The position numbers and the translations under genes are program-made. Positions 1 to 11,778 of a stretch of DNA of 64,000 bases are shown here, in pieces. The stretch is from positions 2,294,001 to 2,358,000 of the forward strand of contig CADCXC010000011.1 in the NCBI GenBank assembly GCA_902806595.1. Direction: 5' to 3'. The stretch comes from Pyrenopolyporus hunteri. Taxonomy: Eukaryota; Ascomycota; Sordariomycetes; Xylariales; Hypoxylaceae. Position 1 is the stretch's first letter. Each line of letters opens with the position of its first letter. The notes below the pieces were generated by a model. That model searched no databases, had not been told where the DNA came from, and saw only the letters and a list, made by a program, of their open reading frames with translations.

Positions 1-1337
1 AGTATCGTTACTATGAGGTCGAGAATCGTCTTGCCGCCGCTCAGCTGGAGGAGAATGTCAGCATACCCACTTACGATGAACACACAGGGGTCGGCTCCGG
101 GGTGCTTATCCGTACAGCTAGCTTTTGATCTTGGTCCGTAATTCCGGCACCCTCATAAACGGTGTCCATGTAATTAGAAAAGAGCGCGTTGCCACTGTAT
201 TGGGAGATGACACCTAGGGAGATGAGGATAGCCAACCGCCACAGGTTGCCTTTGGTGCGTAAAAAGTCGAGATAACCGGCGGAGCGGGCCACCTGTTTCT
301 CCATTCGCATCGTCTCCTTGATCTCGCGAAACTCGAACTGGACGAGAACATCATTCTTGTCACCGCCGGCGTGGTATTTGGCCAGTATGTCCAGAGCCTC
401 ATCATGGCGATCCTTTGCTATGAGGTAACGCGGGGACTCTGGGATCCAGTATATGAATATGATCTGGATTAGAGACGGTAGGATCTGGAGCAGGGTTATC
501 GACCTCCAACTCCAGTCGTTTCGAATCTGAGCGGTGCCCCAACCAATCCAAGCGACCAGCAAGGCACCCAGATTCCACAAGCAGTTGTAGACGGCGGTGA
601 CGGGTCCGCGGTGCTGAGGATGGCAGAGCTCGGTAAGCAGTAGAGGAGAGGCCATCTGTGATAAACTATTGCCAAACCCGAGGATGAGTCGGCCAGCAAC
701 AAACACTGAGCTGGGCGTTAGCAGATAGGAGTCCTTATGGGTTAACGGGATGTCCATTTTTACACCTACTCTCGTATCCGTTGCAGAAGGCAGAGATACA
801 ACCCCCGAGGATCATGAAGACACACCCAATAGCTATTGACGTCTTCCGGCCCCAGTTGTCGGCAACGTACGGCCTGCGGGTCTCGATTTAGCGACGTCCC
901 GTGTTTGAGGAACTAGACGTTGTAGTGGATAGGCCTTACGTGAGAAAGAAACTTAATATGCTCCCGATGTTGAACATATTAACGAGAAGGCCAAGCCAAC
1001 TGTCGGCCACATCCTGAGGATTATCAGGGCTGTGCTGTGTCTTCGGGAAGTACTGTTTCCAGCGGTCGATTTGCTGAGACGTGTTTACCAGCATCCTGCG
1101 TGTGATTCATCAGCCACACGTCTAGCGAGAAGCTAGCACCAAATACCACCCGTTGCCTTACCCATCATATCCAGTAGTCGCCGATGCTATCATCAATACA
1201 CAGGCCCACGCATATAACTTCCGCAGATGTGGCTCTTTCGTCCAGTGCACGTACTCGAATACGGGGCCCTCCCTTTGCGCCAACTGCTCATGTTCCTCCT
1301 CGTGACCCTTAGCGGCGGGTTGGCGAGGACGGACCAT
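1..1337 (-). CDS. MFS sugar transporter (STL1/lactose-permease type), 3' end beyond window
   Basis: Probable plasma-membrane proton-coupled sugar transporter of the sugar porter branch of the major facilitator superfamily. I read five exons on the minus strand: 1162-1337, 940-1095, 766-873, 116-710 and 1-44 (running off the window). The first four sum to 1035 nt, a multiple of three. The start is the ATG at 1337 (MVRPRQPAAKGHEEEH), followed by a hydrophobic first helix ending in TGYDG. Family signatures are present in order: the loop 2-3 motif with D-x-x-GRK (YVADNWGRK), the GRLILGFGN motif and the central-loop motif PESPRYL. All introns are GT-AG, and joining them restores each motif. The product is truncated only by the window edge: the C-terminal half of the helices is missing. 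Substrate cannot be told; lactose, hexose and glycerol carriers share these signatures. Family is secure, substrate is not. Confidence 0.88.
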
Positions 1338-3331
1338 GCTGACTCTTCTATATTAACGTACTCACGCGCGGGTCGTGGAAAGGCGAGGTCGTAGGGCTGA
1401 CTTAGCTCAGCTTCGACAGGCAGTACGGGATCCGGGGAGTAAAGAGCGACGCATGCAAGATGCGAGGAGGGAACGTGATGTTATTCATATCCTTTCCGCT
1501 CCCCGGGACGCTGGGGCTGGCAATTAAACAAGCAATGCCCGTCTGTGCCCTTGGCCAAAGAGACATACATAGTAATAGTCGAATGGAAAAGGCGACCACC
1601 CCTTGACACCGTACCCTGTCTTGCCGTTACATAGTATACCGTAACCCTTGCGACGGCTAATGCGTGTTATGATAATGCGGGGATGGCATAGAAGGCATCT
1701 GTGGACGGTAGCAGTTAAGGAGGGTCCTCGACCGGGATCTGGCTGGCTAGCGGCCTATCACACGGACAGGCCGGCTACGATCTGGTCACGTCTCTCGTCC
1801 ACTCCCTTCCGAAAAAGAAGAATCTCGTGGCGCGTCTAAGGCTCCGAATTTACGTTTTCGGGAAACCCACAGACAGTCGGCTGCTACGGATTTTACTCGT
1901 AACTTCGAACGTTTAGTCGTCTTATAGTTTCCTTGTGATCTAGGTTTTTGAGAAGGCGTAATAACAGCATGTGCTGCGCCGTGGGTGTTCGTGTCTCTTC
2001 CTAGAGTTGGCCTATGCCATAAATTCTGTGCCCCTGGTGCACTCTATCCTTCTCATTTTATCTGCTCAAGCATCGTGCGAAGGACGTTACCTAAATAGTG
2101 ACAGCAGGCATTGCAAACCACGACACATTAAGCACATGACAACCCGGAACCATGAGCAAGCGAGCTAGGGGATACAGTGAAAAAAAAAAAAAAAACAGAC
2201 AATGGTCCGCTCCACCAGCCCATACGTTATGCGTGGCGGCGATGATCTAAAATTCAACGTCGACGACGCGTTACGACGATTGCATAGTCTGTCTATTCGG
2301 TATCTCGTTCGACCTTCGACCTTGAACGGATAGGAAGGCTTACCTATCCCACTCCGGGGTTGGGGAACGCCTGATCCTTGTCGCAGCCCGTCTCGATTTA
2401 GAAGAGTGTCATGAAAGATGAATACTTCTATCTACTATATAGACTTCGGCTTCATATCTTCCATTGCACGCGTGTGGGAAACCTGGCATATGGACTCGCT
2501 CGCTATTGGATGTAGGACGTATCCGCCCGGCGCAGAGCGCAGCGTTATATGGTATTGTTGGTTGTGGTGGACCAGAAAAGGGCCGGCCGGTTAATTGGCA
2601 AAAGGCGGGATGAAACATAACGAACCTCATAAAGAGGCACCTTGGCAATGGACCTGGGACCCAACATATGTTTCTTTCATCTCTCCCCTAACATAATCCG
2701 TACGTCTTAGGTATGGTACCTAGGTAGGTATGTAAGTTGGTTTCCGTAAGACATGGATGGAATCAGTGAGCGCCATCTTTCCTCGGCCTATTTTGTATTA
2801 TAAAGCCCCCTCTCCTCTTATCATTTTAACGCAAACCTATAGGTAGGGGTTCATCATCTATTGCCTCTTCATATATTATGATCAAATACTAGGCGATCTG
2901 AGTATCGTTGCCTACCTACGTAAGGTACTTACCTAGGTAGGTGGTACCTAGGTAGGTAGTTAGCATGTCGTCTTCAGACTCATCAAACCCGAATGCCAAG
3001 ATTGTCTTCTTGGGATCCTGGTCCTTTTATTAGGTACCTACGGTAGTTTTATTATGGAACTCTCAGACGTTCGTGCAGGTTAGGCAGTTAGGTAGGTAGG
3101 TAGCCAAACGATTTCAGATGTCCTGATCCCAACCTATCCTATGATTACCTCATTGCCTAAGACGGTATCCGTAACTGTACCCGCGTTAGTCCCCGTGTAC
3201 GACTACTAGGTACCAAGGTAAATGGGCCGTAGCCTAGGTAAGAAAGCAATTACATAGTGGACCGATCAAGCTTCTGTTACCGGCATCGAATATAGTCGAT
3301 GCCATCCCCCCTTGTAAATCGTCCGCCCCCC
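1338..3331. other. Intergenic: no gene seen
   Basis: Short open frames here have no recognisable domains or gene-like structure. The stretch holds a 16-A tract at 2180-2195 and several clusters of the CCTAGGTA-type palindromic microsatellite, notably about 2709-2733, 2921-2962 and 3081-3104. The first 200 bases above 1337 should contain the transporter promoter, but no clear TATA box was recognised. Confidence 0.6.
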
Positions 3332-6300
3332 TCACAACATGCCATCATCTATGTCACTTTCGGAATTGATAGACGTCACGTACGGGTGTCCAAAACCAGC
3401 GCCGTTGGAAGAACCCTCGAGATTGTTGATGCTGTTCATAGCCCTTGATAGCTTATCCATCTCCCCTTTCAGCTGTTCGCGCCGTTTCGCGGTATTGACG
3501 TCCTCATCCATCAACCTCAGGTATAGGCTTGGATCTACCGAGCGAACTATGGTTAGTATAATTTACTTACTAGCTTCATATGGGGCTAACCCTGTAGGGA
3601 GTTGTCCATCTTACCTGAATGACCAAAGATCTGGAACTTGGCGTCCAGAAACTCGTCAAGTTGACGCTCCCGGAATGTGCGAAACAGATGCGAGTTCACA
3701 TTCATCGTTACGCCCTCCACGAACCGGGCTGCAGCCACTATCAATGGAAAATGGTTAATCACTCAAGTAAGTTATAACGGGGAAATAATTGGGAGGATAT
3801 ACTCATGTAGTACCCGCGGACGAAACCCGCGACCTCGATCTCTGTATCGTAGGGGTCCTTTCCAACCTTGGATAGGTTCGCATCAATCATCCTTTGCTCC
3901 TTGGTCTTTTCCTCTTCGGACATCCTTTCCAGCTTCTTAACCGGATAGTTCCAATCGATCAGGGTTAAGGCCTTCAGGCGCATAATAGCTCGCATACGTG
4001 TGAGCTGCTTCATTTCCTGCGCCTTGTAGCGATGGAAAGCATCGTCGTTCATCATATACAGCTGATACGTTTCGGAGTCGAACATTTCCACCAGGCGAGC
4101 TCGCTGGCTAGCGACCATGTCGTCGATGAACCTATTCAAGTATTTCTCACAGTCCCTAAAGATCAATCGGCGACGTAACAGCCCAAGGGAGTTTTCGAGG
4201 GCAGCGTTAGCTGTCTTCTTCAGGAGCTCCGCAGTCTTGCTGATGTAGGTCTCCAGCGGCTTCTCCCATTTCTTAACCGCTTTTAGACATAGAGTCTCGC
4301 GGACTTCATCTGGCACTAGGTCTCGTGGCATACCGGGCCGTTTCTTTAGTAAGATCTCGCTGCGGATGTCTTTAATATCCATCGCGAATCGGCCAAGATT
4401 GTAGAACTTGGTGAAGGGGTCTGGTAAACCGGCCCCGAGGGCGCCGGCGACGGACGAAGCGCGGGATATACCCATCGGGAATTCTTCATTTTTCACCGGT
4501 GTGGTAATACTATCATGACGCTGGCGCCTGCTAGGTGTCGCGAGGCTTCGAATAGTAGAGTCAGTAGGTCGGGGTCTGTTTGCAGGCGTCGGTGTAGTAG
4601 GTTCTGAATCGACCCCGGAGATATCGATTGTCTGTAGTTCCGAGTCTTTTACTGTACACGTCGGCCTTATCTTGAATATGCATTCTTGAAATTGGCTGTT
4701 TAAGGCATTCCATTCGGATGAAAATTCGGTGTTCTTCATAGAGTTCTTCATCTGCTGAAGAAACTCAAACAAACTCTTCTTGACCTCGTACTCTACGTTG
4801 GCCGGAAGTTCGGGTAACGCGGCCAGTTCGCTCTCGATTACCTTGAGACGTGTATAGACCATATTCTTAATCGACGGGAGACTTTCGGTGAAAGCTTCAC
4901 CTAGTTTACACGATAGGTACTATGGCCCAGTGACTGGTTAGCTGCCTCTGCTCAAAGATTCGGATAAATCTCCTAGAGTGCCGGAGCGTAGCAAGGAAAC
5001 CCCCGAGCGGACCCAATACATCTATGGCGAGGGCGATAAACTTACCCTAAGCAGGACCTCAACGCCGCAGCGGTCCGCAAAGTCGGCGAAGTCGGCAGGC
5101 CACTGAATACCGCTAATCTCGCGATTGAAGAACAGCTCTTCCCATTTCGCAGCATTTTCTAAGGCTTGATCGGGCGGCCGCGACGTGGCAAAGAAACCGT
5201 GTCCCACAAGTTGCTTTTCTCCCCGGAACATAGCCAGCCAGTTAGAAATATTCTGGGGGGGGAGTTGGTCTGCTTTTGTCATGACGCCGATAGTCCTATC
5301 GGACGCCTTGGCCCTGCGGATGATACTTAGAGAGATTGAGTTCTCCAAGTCGACATTCATCGGGAGAGCCCACATAATGATTGCCTTCTCCCGTTTTATA
5401 TACTCGAGGGTCAAGTTCTCAACAACCTTTACCACATACATATCCTCTTCCTTCTCTGGCGATTGGAAGACACCGGGCAGGTCGTAGAAGCTCAGATCGG
5501 GAAGCCCAGGTCCCCTCATCTCCAGTGCGACGATGTTGGGGGAGAACTGGGCGTCTGTCTCACGAGCGGCCACTTGAGAAATACCAAATTAGCATATGAC
5601 CAAACGTGGATTTAGGTCGAAGAATACAGAGCGACGTCTAAGGACGCTGCTTCATATATGGCGCTTGGCTAGTTAGCTAGGGCATAAGATAACTGCCAGA
5701 CTTACCGTCAAGAGGTTTCTCTTTCGCAACGGCGCCCTCCCCGGGGATAAAAAGCTCAAAGCTACGGTTATGATTCAATATCGCGACTTGGGCCCAGCGA
5801 AGAACTTCTTCAATTTCAGACGGATCGAAAATGGTTTTAAATGTCTTAATGTCCCGATGAGACATCTTAACCCAAGGCGGGAACGGCTTGGTCGTAGTAA
5901 CGTCCGACATCTCGGGCTTACGATCAGGGACTGGCTGAAAGTCGTAATCTTGCTGCAAGGACACAGTGCATGACCAGTGATCAGTCTTGCTGCTGATCAG
6001 ACGAATATGGAGCGGGCATCGCGTGCACACCCCAGCGCTCCGCGGGAGGTTTATGCGGGCTAGGCCCGACATCAAGCTAGACTTGCCAGAAGACTGGTCA
6101 CCAACAAGGACTAGCTCAGGAAGAGCAGCGACATCTGGAAAGGACTTGTTTAGTAGAGCTCTCCTCGATGATTCAATGTTCATTCCACAGGGTTGCAAAG
6201 GGAACACCGTCGGCCTTGTATGTAATCTATCATAGGGGGGAGAAGGAAGAATGAAGCTATCACTTACGAGACACGCCGAGCGTCTGAAGATCACCCAGAG

Positions 6301-6758
6301 TATCGTTACACGCCTTTTGCTTCAACCCAATATCCGCAAATGTAGGATGGGAGAAGCTTTGTTGAAGGAAACTAGCATCAGGATTCTGGGATGAAGGAGA
6401 GCCTTGCCGGCCATTTCTATAATTGTTTGGCCGAGGCCTCATTTCCATCAACATAGGCTCGGCATCTTCTTCTCTTAGCTGCGGATATGTATCAGCGCTA
6501 GCTACGGACAGGGAAGAAATGGTTAGTATTAGCAAGACCAGCCGAGTCTACCTAGATATCCAGGGAAAGAGGGGATTGCTTACGAGCCTGGGAACGAACA
6601 AAGGTGCGGGCCATTGAGTGATGACTATCCGGAAAGTCACTGGGGGGAGCTTTGCGTTTACGGGGATTGGGGGACGGTGGTCCCATGGTCCCCGATCTCA
6701 TGCTTGGTGGAGGTGACCCAGCGCGCTCACGCTTGACGCTACTGTTGAACTCTGACAT
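3332..6758 (-). CDS. Dynamin-like GTPase (Mx-like), 7 exons
   Basis: Large GTPase of the dynamin superfamily, expected to assemble on membranes and drive fission or trafficking. Exons on the minus strand are 6584-6758, 6268-6501, 5706-6134, 5046-5572, 3803-4919, 3615-3737 and 3332-3534; they sum to 2808 nt, giving 935 residues. The G domain shows the P-loop GDQSSGKSS (residues 148-156), switch motif DLPG (310-313) and TKAD (378-381, where TKxD is usual). The middle/stalk region follows, then a GTPase effector domain in exons 5-7 (RGYYMMAAARFVEG, then MNVNSHLFRTFRERQLDEF). The first ~135 residues are disordered and contain a basic PRKRKAPP patch. No PH domain or membrane helix is visible. This matches the fungal Mx-like dynamins of unknown role rather than Vps1, Dnm1 or Mgm1, which lack such a tail and differ around the P-loop. 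The small exon junctions are inferred from GT-AG sites and motif continuity. Confidence 0.9.
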
Positions 6759-8053
6759 TCTAGGTTCAAGTCAGTATAATCTTTTCTAATTAAGAAGGTT
6801 CACTTAATGGTGAGACTCACGCGGGAGGTAGAACGGGATGGGCTAACAAAGGCGACGGCACGATTACTTTGAGAAAGCAAACCTGAGTCTTGACCCTAGA
6901 CCTGAATACGGTATAATGCTATCTAACCTGTAAGGCGGGGGCAAGCAAGGTATAAGGCTAAAGGAATAGAAGGCCTAGAAAGAATGGAAGATCCGCAAAA
7001 GGAGGGCCGGGAGATTGACAGTAAAGTATGCGCCTGGGCTGCGTTATGTAGGCAGATAGTTTCTCTCTCAAGGAAACGCTCAACTTGCTTATAGAGGGCG
7101 TCAAAGGGGACGAAATAGGTATTCGGGTCAGTTTCGCTAATGGTGGAGAGAGGGAGGAAATTATGAGGGTGGAGAGCGATGGAGGCGATGAAGAGTTAGG
7201 ACTCGCAGAACACCTTAGAAGTATGATTTAACTGAAAGTAACTGTTGTGAAGTTGACGTGAGGCTTCCTCGGAAAAAAAATAGGGGTTGTTAGGGAAACG
7301 GCTTTGAATAGGTATGAATACTAACAAATACCATCTAAGTACCGAGTATCTAAAACTAATTATGCACACTGGAGAGAAAAATACGGTAATATCCGGGGGG
7401 TGGGGGGACCCTGCGTTAGTGCTGCTGTGGCTACCTAGTCAGGTACCTGTGGCGCAGTTAAATAGTATCTGTGTACCCGATATGTGGGTTATATACATAT
7501 TTTTATCTTTGTAAACTTAGGTACCTAAAATAACATACAGGTACCTATCATAAAGACAGACAGCTACCTACATGTACTTAAATTACCGGGTATCTACCTA
7601 AGATAGGTACATGCACGCGTAGATACCTAGGGCACCTAGGTACCTACCTGGGTAGGTCGTAATATACGTGAATAAGTCTCGGTAAATAACAGCCTTGCCT
7701 AACTTGATTCTTTATCTCCGAAGACCAATATCTTAACTAGGTACTTAGGTACATAAGGTAACCATTGCTTGAAGATAGGCCTAGATAGGTGCCTATGTGA
7801 TCGGGATTGGATACCTCGTAGATTATAGGAGGAACTTGTTCCTCGGTATGTAAGGTACCTAATACAAGCAACTGTAGATAGGTACCTAGGTAGGTATCCA
7901 TAAGGCCATCAACCTGGTGGCGCATGAGTCGACCCAAAAACGATAAACCGTGTTTGATGAACGATACTCCGCTATACAAGTCACGATATGTCTGTTCTAT
8001 GCCCTTCTTCTCACTTTACACATCTTCGTTCCGGTTATCTAATAAGCACAAGG
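6759..8053. other. Intergenic: repeat clusters, no gene seen
   Basis: This divides the dynamin start from the 3' end of the PAP2 gene. Positions 6759-7280 are purine-rich and probably carry the dynamin promoter and leader. From 7510 to 7910 the sequence is dominated by TAGGTACC/CCTAGGTA clusters (7517-7645, 7735-7760, 7855-7905). Short open frames across the repeats have no recognised domain and are composed largely of repeat-derived codons. Confidence 0.6.
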
Positions 8054-9048
8054 TTAGCTGCGACTCGTTGTCGAGTTGGCCATCTCATACCCGGCGTTTC
8101 GCCCTATAGTGAGCCCGCCTTCCTCCTCGTCTCGGATCCTCCTCCAGCCCTCCCCATCTTCCGTCTCGGTCCCGGGGGCGGGGTAGGGCACGTCACAGTC
8201 ACGGCTGCTCAGCCGCGGCCAGTACCTGCGGTAACTAAAGAGGCCAATTGTAAAGCCTAACGCTGACCCCACACAGACATCGTAAACATCATGGCGATAA
8301 TCTTGACAGCGGCTAATGGCTATCATAGCCGCGCCGACGAGCGGTGCGAGACATATCAACGACCGGCCAAGATCCTTTTTGTCGCGAAAGATTCTTAATT
8401 GACCGGCCAAGAAGCAGGCCAAGTACCCGAGCCCGCCGAAGGAGAAGCTAGAGTGGCCGGAGGGGAAAGATCGCCAGCCGTCGTGGAGAGTATGGTGGTC
8501 CGTCTCGGTACATACGTCGATAGTAACCAATACGTCCGGCTTGGTGCCGACGGCTGGCTTACATCGGGCAATCAGGTCTGGCCTAGGGCGGCCTACCGCA
8601 TTCTTTACGACGTCGGTGAGGAACGAGCTAAGGATAAGAGCTATAGCAAGGCCAAGGATGGTGCTATGATGCTTGTGGAACGAGGCTCGGGTGAAGCTAT
8701 TGTAGAGCAGCAAAACCCCGAGAGGGACGAAGAGCGCGTATACGAAGTTTAACCATACCGGTACTCGTTCGACCTCGGCGTGAGGGAATGAGATATTCAG
8801 GTTGTTGATGTAGAACATGCGATGGAAGGGCTCGGCCGTGAATTGGATCAGGAGATAGGCTGTGAGCAAGCCCGCGAATCCTACATAATCAGGTGCATAT
8901 GAATGCTTGAGGGAGAGTTAGCCGTGATCTGACGAGGCTCCATCCCCGGGACCGTGAACGGAAAGAAAGGCCAATACCATACAGTCCAGAACCTAGCGAA
9001 CGATCCTATAATCCCTCCTTGCTTGAAAGGGTCGTTCCGCGGTGTCAT
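8054..9048 (-). CDS. PAP2-family lipid phosphatase (diacylglycerol pyrophosphate phosphatase-like)
   Basis: Integral membrane phosphatase expected to dephosphorylate diacylglycerol pyrophosphate and phosphatidate, as Dpp1/Lpp1 do in yeast. Two exons: 8983-9048 (22 codons, from the ATG at 9048) and 8054-8905; together 918 nt, 305 residues. The intron is placed with donor GTATGG and acceptor CTCAAG just after a GCTAAC branch point; joining gives FWTHSYAPDYVGF, as expected for the family. The three catalytic motifs are intact: K-x6-RP ending in GRPRP (residues 123-131), PSGH (170-173) and SR-x5-H-x3-D (220-231, SRCQDYRHDVYD). About six hydrophobic segments separate them. The C-terminal tail from about 250 is acidic and serine-rich. 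Family assignment is firm; Dpp1-type versus Lpp1-type preference cannot be read. Confidence 0.92.
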
Positions 9049-9707
9049 GGCTGCAATAGTCGCAAGTCACCGTCCACGTATGGTCTTAAAGACGCTCCAC
9101 AGCATTTCCCGAGAGAGGGAGACGCGGAAGGAAAGGTAAAGAGGGAACAGCTTCGATAGGGTCACAGCAGAATAGACTGGGAAGAACTGGGAAGAAAAGT
9201 CTCCAGAAATAATCTACCTCCAGCTATCTTCCTATATGTCGAGTGGCACGTATAGTAAACCGGAAGAATGTCGAGGGCTAGGCTGAGGTTAAGAACATAT
9301 AGGTAAGTAGGTAGGTAGCTACCTAGGTACCCAGGTACCTAGGTATCGGTAGGTAAGATTCCACGGATCCGTCCACGGTACCTAGGTACATACCTAAGCC
9401 CATCTTTTGTTTATATCCATATCTACCTAGGTACCTAGGTACATACCTAGGCCCATCTTTTGTTTATATCCATATCTACCTAGGTACCTAGGTACCTGTA
9501 CGTATGTACCCAAGCACCTAAATGCAGAAGCCAAGGTGAGCTTCAGGCTTGGAAACTTCATACACGCCTCTTCATCGGATTTCTTCTTTCTTTACAACAA
9601 CCCTCTGGCTGGAATACTGCGGCCATCCATATTTTACGAGTCAAACCCGCTTATATGCTAAATTCTTTTCCCAAGCCATTCACCTATACGTGAGTACGCC
9701 TTGAAAG
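9049..9707. other. Divergent intergenic region between PAP2 and WW/FF genes
   Basis: Shared upstream region of two divergently transcribed genes. It contains the palindromic TAGGTACC repeat from 9300 to 9510, including a 53-bp tandem duplication. No clear TATA box was recognised. Confidence 0.6.
9376..9482. repeat. Tandem duplication, period 53 bp, two copies
   Basis: Two nearly identical 53-bp units lie head to tail. Each has a TAGGTACC palindrome run followed by the unique segment CCCATCTTTTGTTTATATCC. The unique segment begins at about 9400 in copy 1 and 9453 in copy 2. The only difference noticed is one base beside the CCTAGG/CCTAAG junction, so the duplication looks recent. Confidence 0.85.
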
Positions 9708-11494
9708 ATGCTAAAATCTACATATAAGCCTTCGTCGAACCCCCCGCCGCCTCTACCTCCGGGCTGGACGGAGCACAAAGCCCCCAACGGGTATACCTAT
9801 TACTACAATGCTGCCACGAAAAAGTCCCAGTACGAGCGTCCCACCGTATCACCCCTACCAGCCTCTACCACTATTTCCCAGCCTCATCCGCCTCCGCCGC
9901 AGGACCCGCACGCGAGCTTCTTCCAGTACTCGACTATCCCTCAGCTTTCCGACCCTGCCACCGCGAACGCCTTCCTTGCTCAATACGACCCGGCTCGTCA
10001 ACGTCATACGCAGCATCACCAGTACGGCGGACGCGACGGTCATGGCGGGATCCCCGACAGAAGGGACCGTCCGCGGCCCCAACCGCTAGACAAGCCTAAA
10101 TCTAAAGTCGCCATACCGGGCTGCGAGCCATGGCTATTGGTGTACACCAAGTACGGCCGGCGGTTCGCATATAACCCTGTCAAGAACGCAAGCTACTGGC
10201 GGATACCAGAGAAGATTATGAAGGGCGTGCTAGAACTAGATATCAGGGGGATCAAGGAAAGAGCCGGAGAAGCGAAGGGAACGCAGGGAGGCACGGATTC
10301 CGAGAGGTCTACGTCTATAGCTACGGAACCCCCGAAAGAGCCTCCGGCTAGACCTACGTCGGAGGGACGGGCAGAGCAAGCGGAGCTCGATTCAGATTAT
10401 GAAGAGGTTGAGGTCACTGACGACGACGACGACGACGACGAAGGCGAAGATGGCGAGGGGGTTGAAGACAACGATGACGACCATCAGCGCCCTTCAAAGC
10501 GGCAGCGTACGGAGGAAATCGACGGTGGATTGCCTGTAGAATTCAACGAGGACGATATTGCCTACCAGTTACAGGCGATGGGGGAAGAGTATAACCTCGA
10601 CCCCGGAGAGTACGACGACGGGAACCCCGACGCGTGGCCCGAGGGCGCTGAAGGTCATCCTCTATCCGATGCGGATGCGAGAGAGCTGTTTAAGGACCTA
10701 CTGAACGACTACGGCATTAACCCGTACTCGCCATGGGAGAAGCTCATAGAAGACGGCCATATTATCGAGGACGCGCGGTACACGGTGCTTAACACGATGA
10801 AGGCCCGCCGAGACGTCTGGGAAGAATGGAGTCGCGAACGGATACGCGTTCTTAAAGAGCAGCGAGCCAAGGAAGAGAAGAAGGATCCGAGGATCCCGTA
10901 CCTGGCCTTTCTCCAGCAGAAGGCAACACCTAAACTCTACTGGCCAGAGTTTCGGCGCAAGTACAAGAAGGAGGGGCCTATGCGCGACACTACCCTGACC
11001 GACCGCGACCGCGAAACGTGGTATCGAGAGCACATCAGCCGATTAAAACTTCCTCTGGACACCCTGAAAAGGATTTAACAGCTCTTTTGCGCAGTACCCC
11101 CTTGCGCGTCCTCAACAACAAAACCCATCTTGAAAACCTCCCTCCCCAGATACTCGCCGACGTGCGCTATATCAGCTTGGAACCGCATATCCGCGATCCT
11201 CTTATCGAGGCATACATCCAGACTTTGGGGCCGCCCCCCGCAGCAGATGCGGCCGATGACGATGACGAGACGGCTCGCAAGGCAAGGGAAGACCGGAGGA
11301 AGCGAGAGAAGGCACTTGAGGAGCGAGAGCGTGTTGTCGCCGAAGAAAGACGTAAGCAGAAGCGGCAACTGGAGTACGGGAAGGCCGCCTTGAGGGAGGA
11401 GGAACGGGAAATCGAGAGAGCTATGCACGTAGGGAAGAAGGGCTTGCAGAGCCAGCTATTAGCCGCGCAAAAGCCCGAAGGTGACGCCGACTAG
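9708..11494 (+). pseudogene. WW/FF-domain protein (Urn1/TCERG1-like), frameshifted near 11070
   Basis: Likely pre-mRNA splicing or transcription-elongation factor of the yeast Urn1 / human TCERG1 kind. The open frame from the ATG at 9708 carries a WW domain (LPPGW at about residue 16, YYYNAATKKSQYERP), a second WW-like segment (about 138-170, GCEPWLLVYTKYGRRFAYNP), a long Asp/Glu-rich linker with poly-D, then FF-type helices. It stops at 11078 after LKLPLDTLKRI. The expected continuation, DLTALLRSTPLRVLNN and a charged coiled coil, is open in another frame to 11494. One extra base in the AAAAGG run near 11070 would rejoin the two frames. No GT-AG intron of the right length explains the shift without deleting the conserved WYREHISRLKLP block. 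This could be a sequencing error in a homopolymer, a recent mutation, or a gene tolerating loss of its C-terminus. I label it broken as the sequence stands. Confidence 0.8.
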
Positions 11495-11778
11495 CCGAAT
11501 CCCCAAAATCGTGTAATATTGATACTGTAAGTGCACGTTCGCTCTCGACGCAGGAGCAGGGTCGATGTTATGAAATAACAGCAACTCAGAGTCGTCAATA
11601 AATGCCTAGGGTGCCGTGACAGGACTTATTTCAGTTCTTTTAACAATCTTATATAGGGGCTACGTGTTGCATCTAATTCCAAACACATGTCGCGGTTGTG
11701 GGAAATTCCATTGGTTCAAGACCATCCGAAATATTTTCACAGCCGTTCCCTTGCCAGCATATCGTAACCGCCATCTAG
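11495..11778. other. Convergent 3' intergenic region
   Basis: The WW/FF gene and the dienelactone hydrolase gene end tail to tail within 284 bp. No gene-like frame and no repeat cluster was seen; it presumably holds both polyadenylation signals. Confidence 0.5.
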
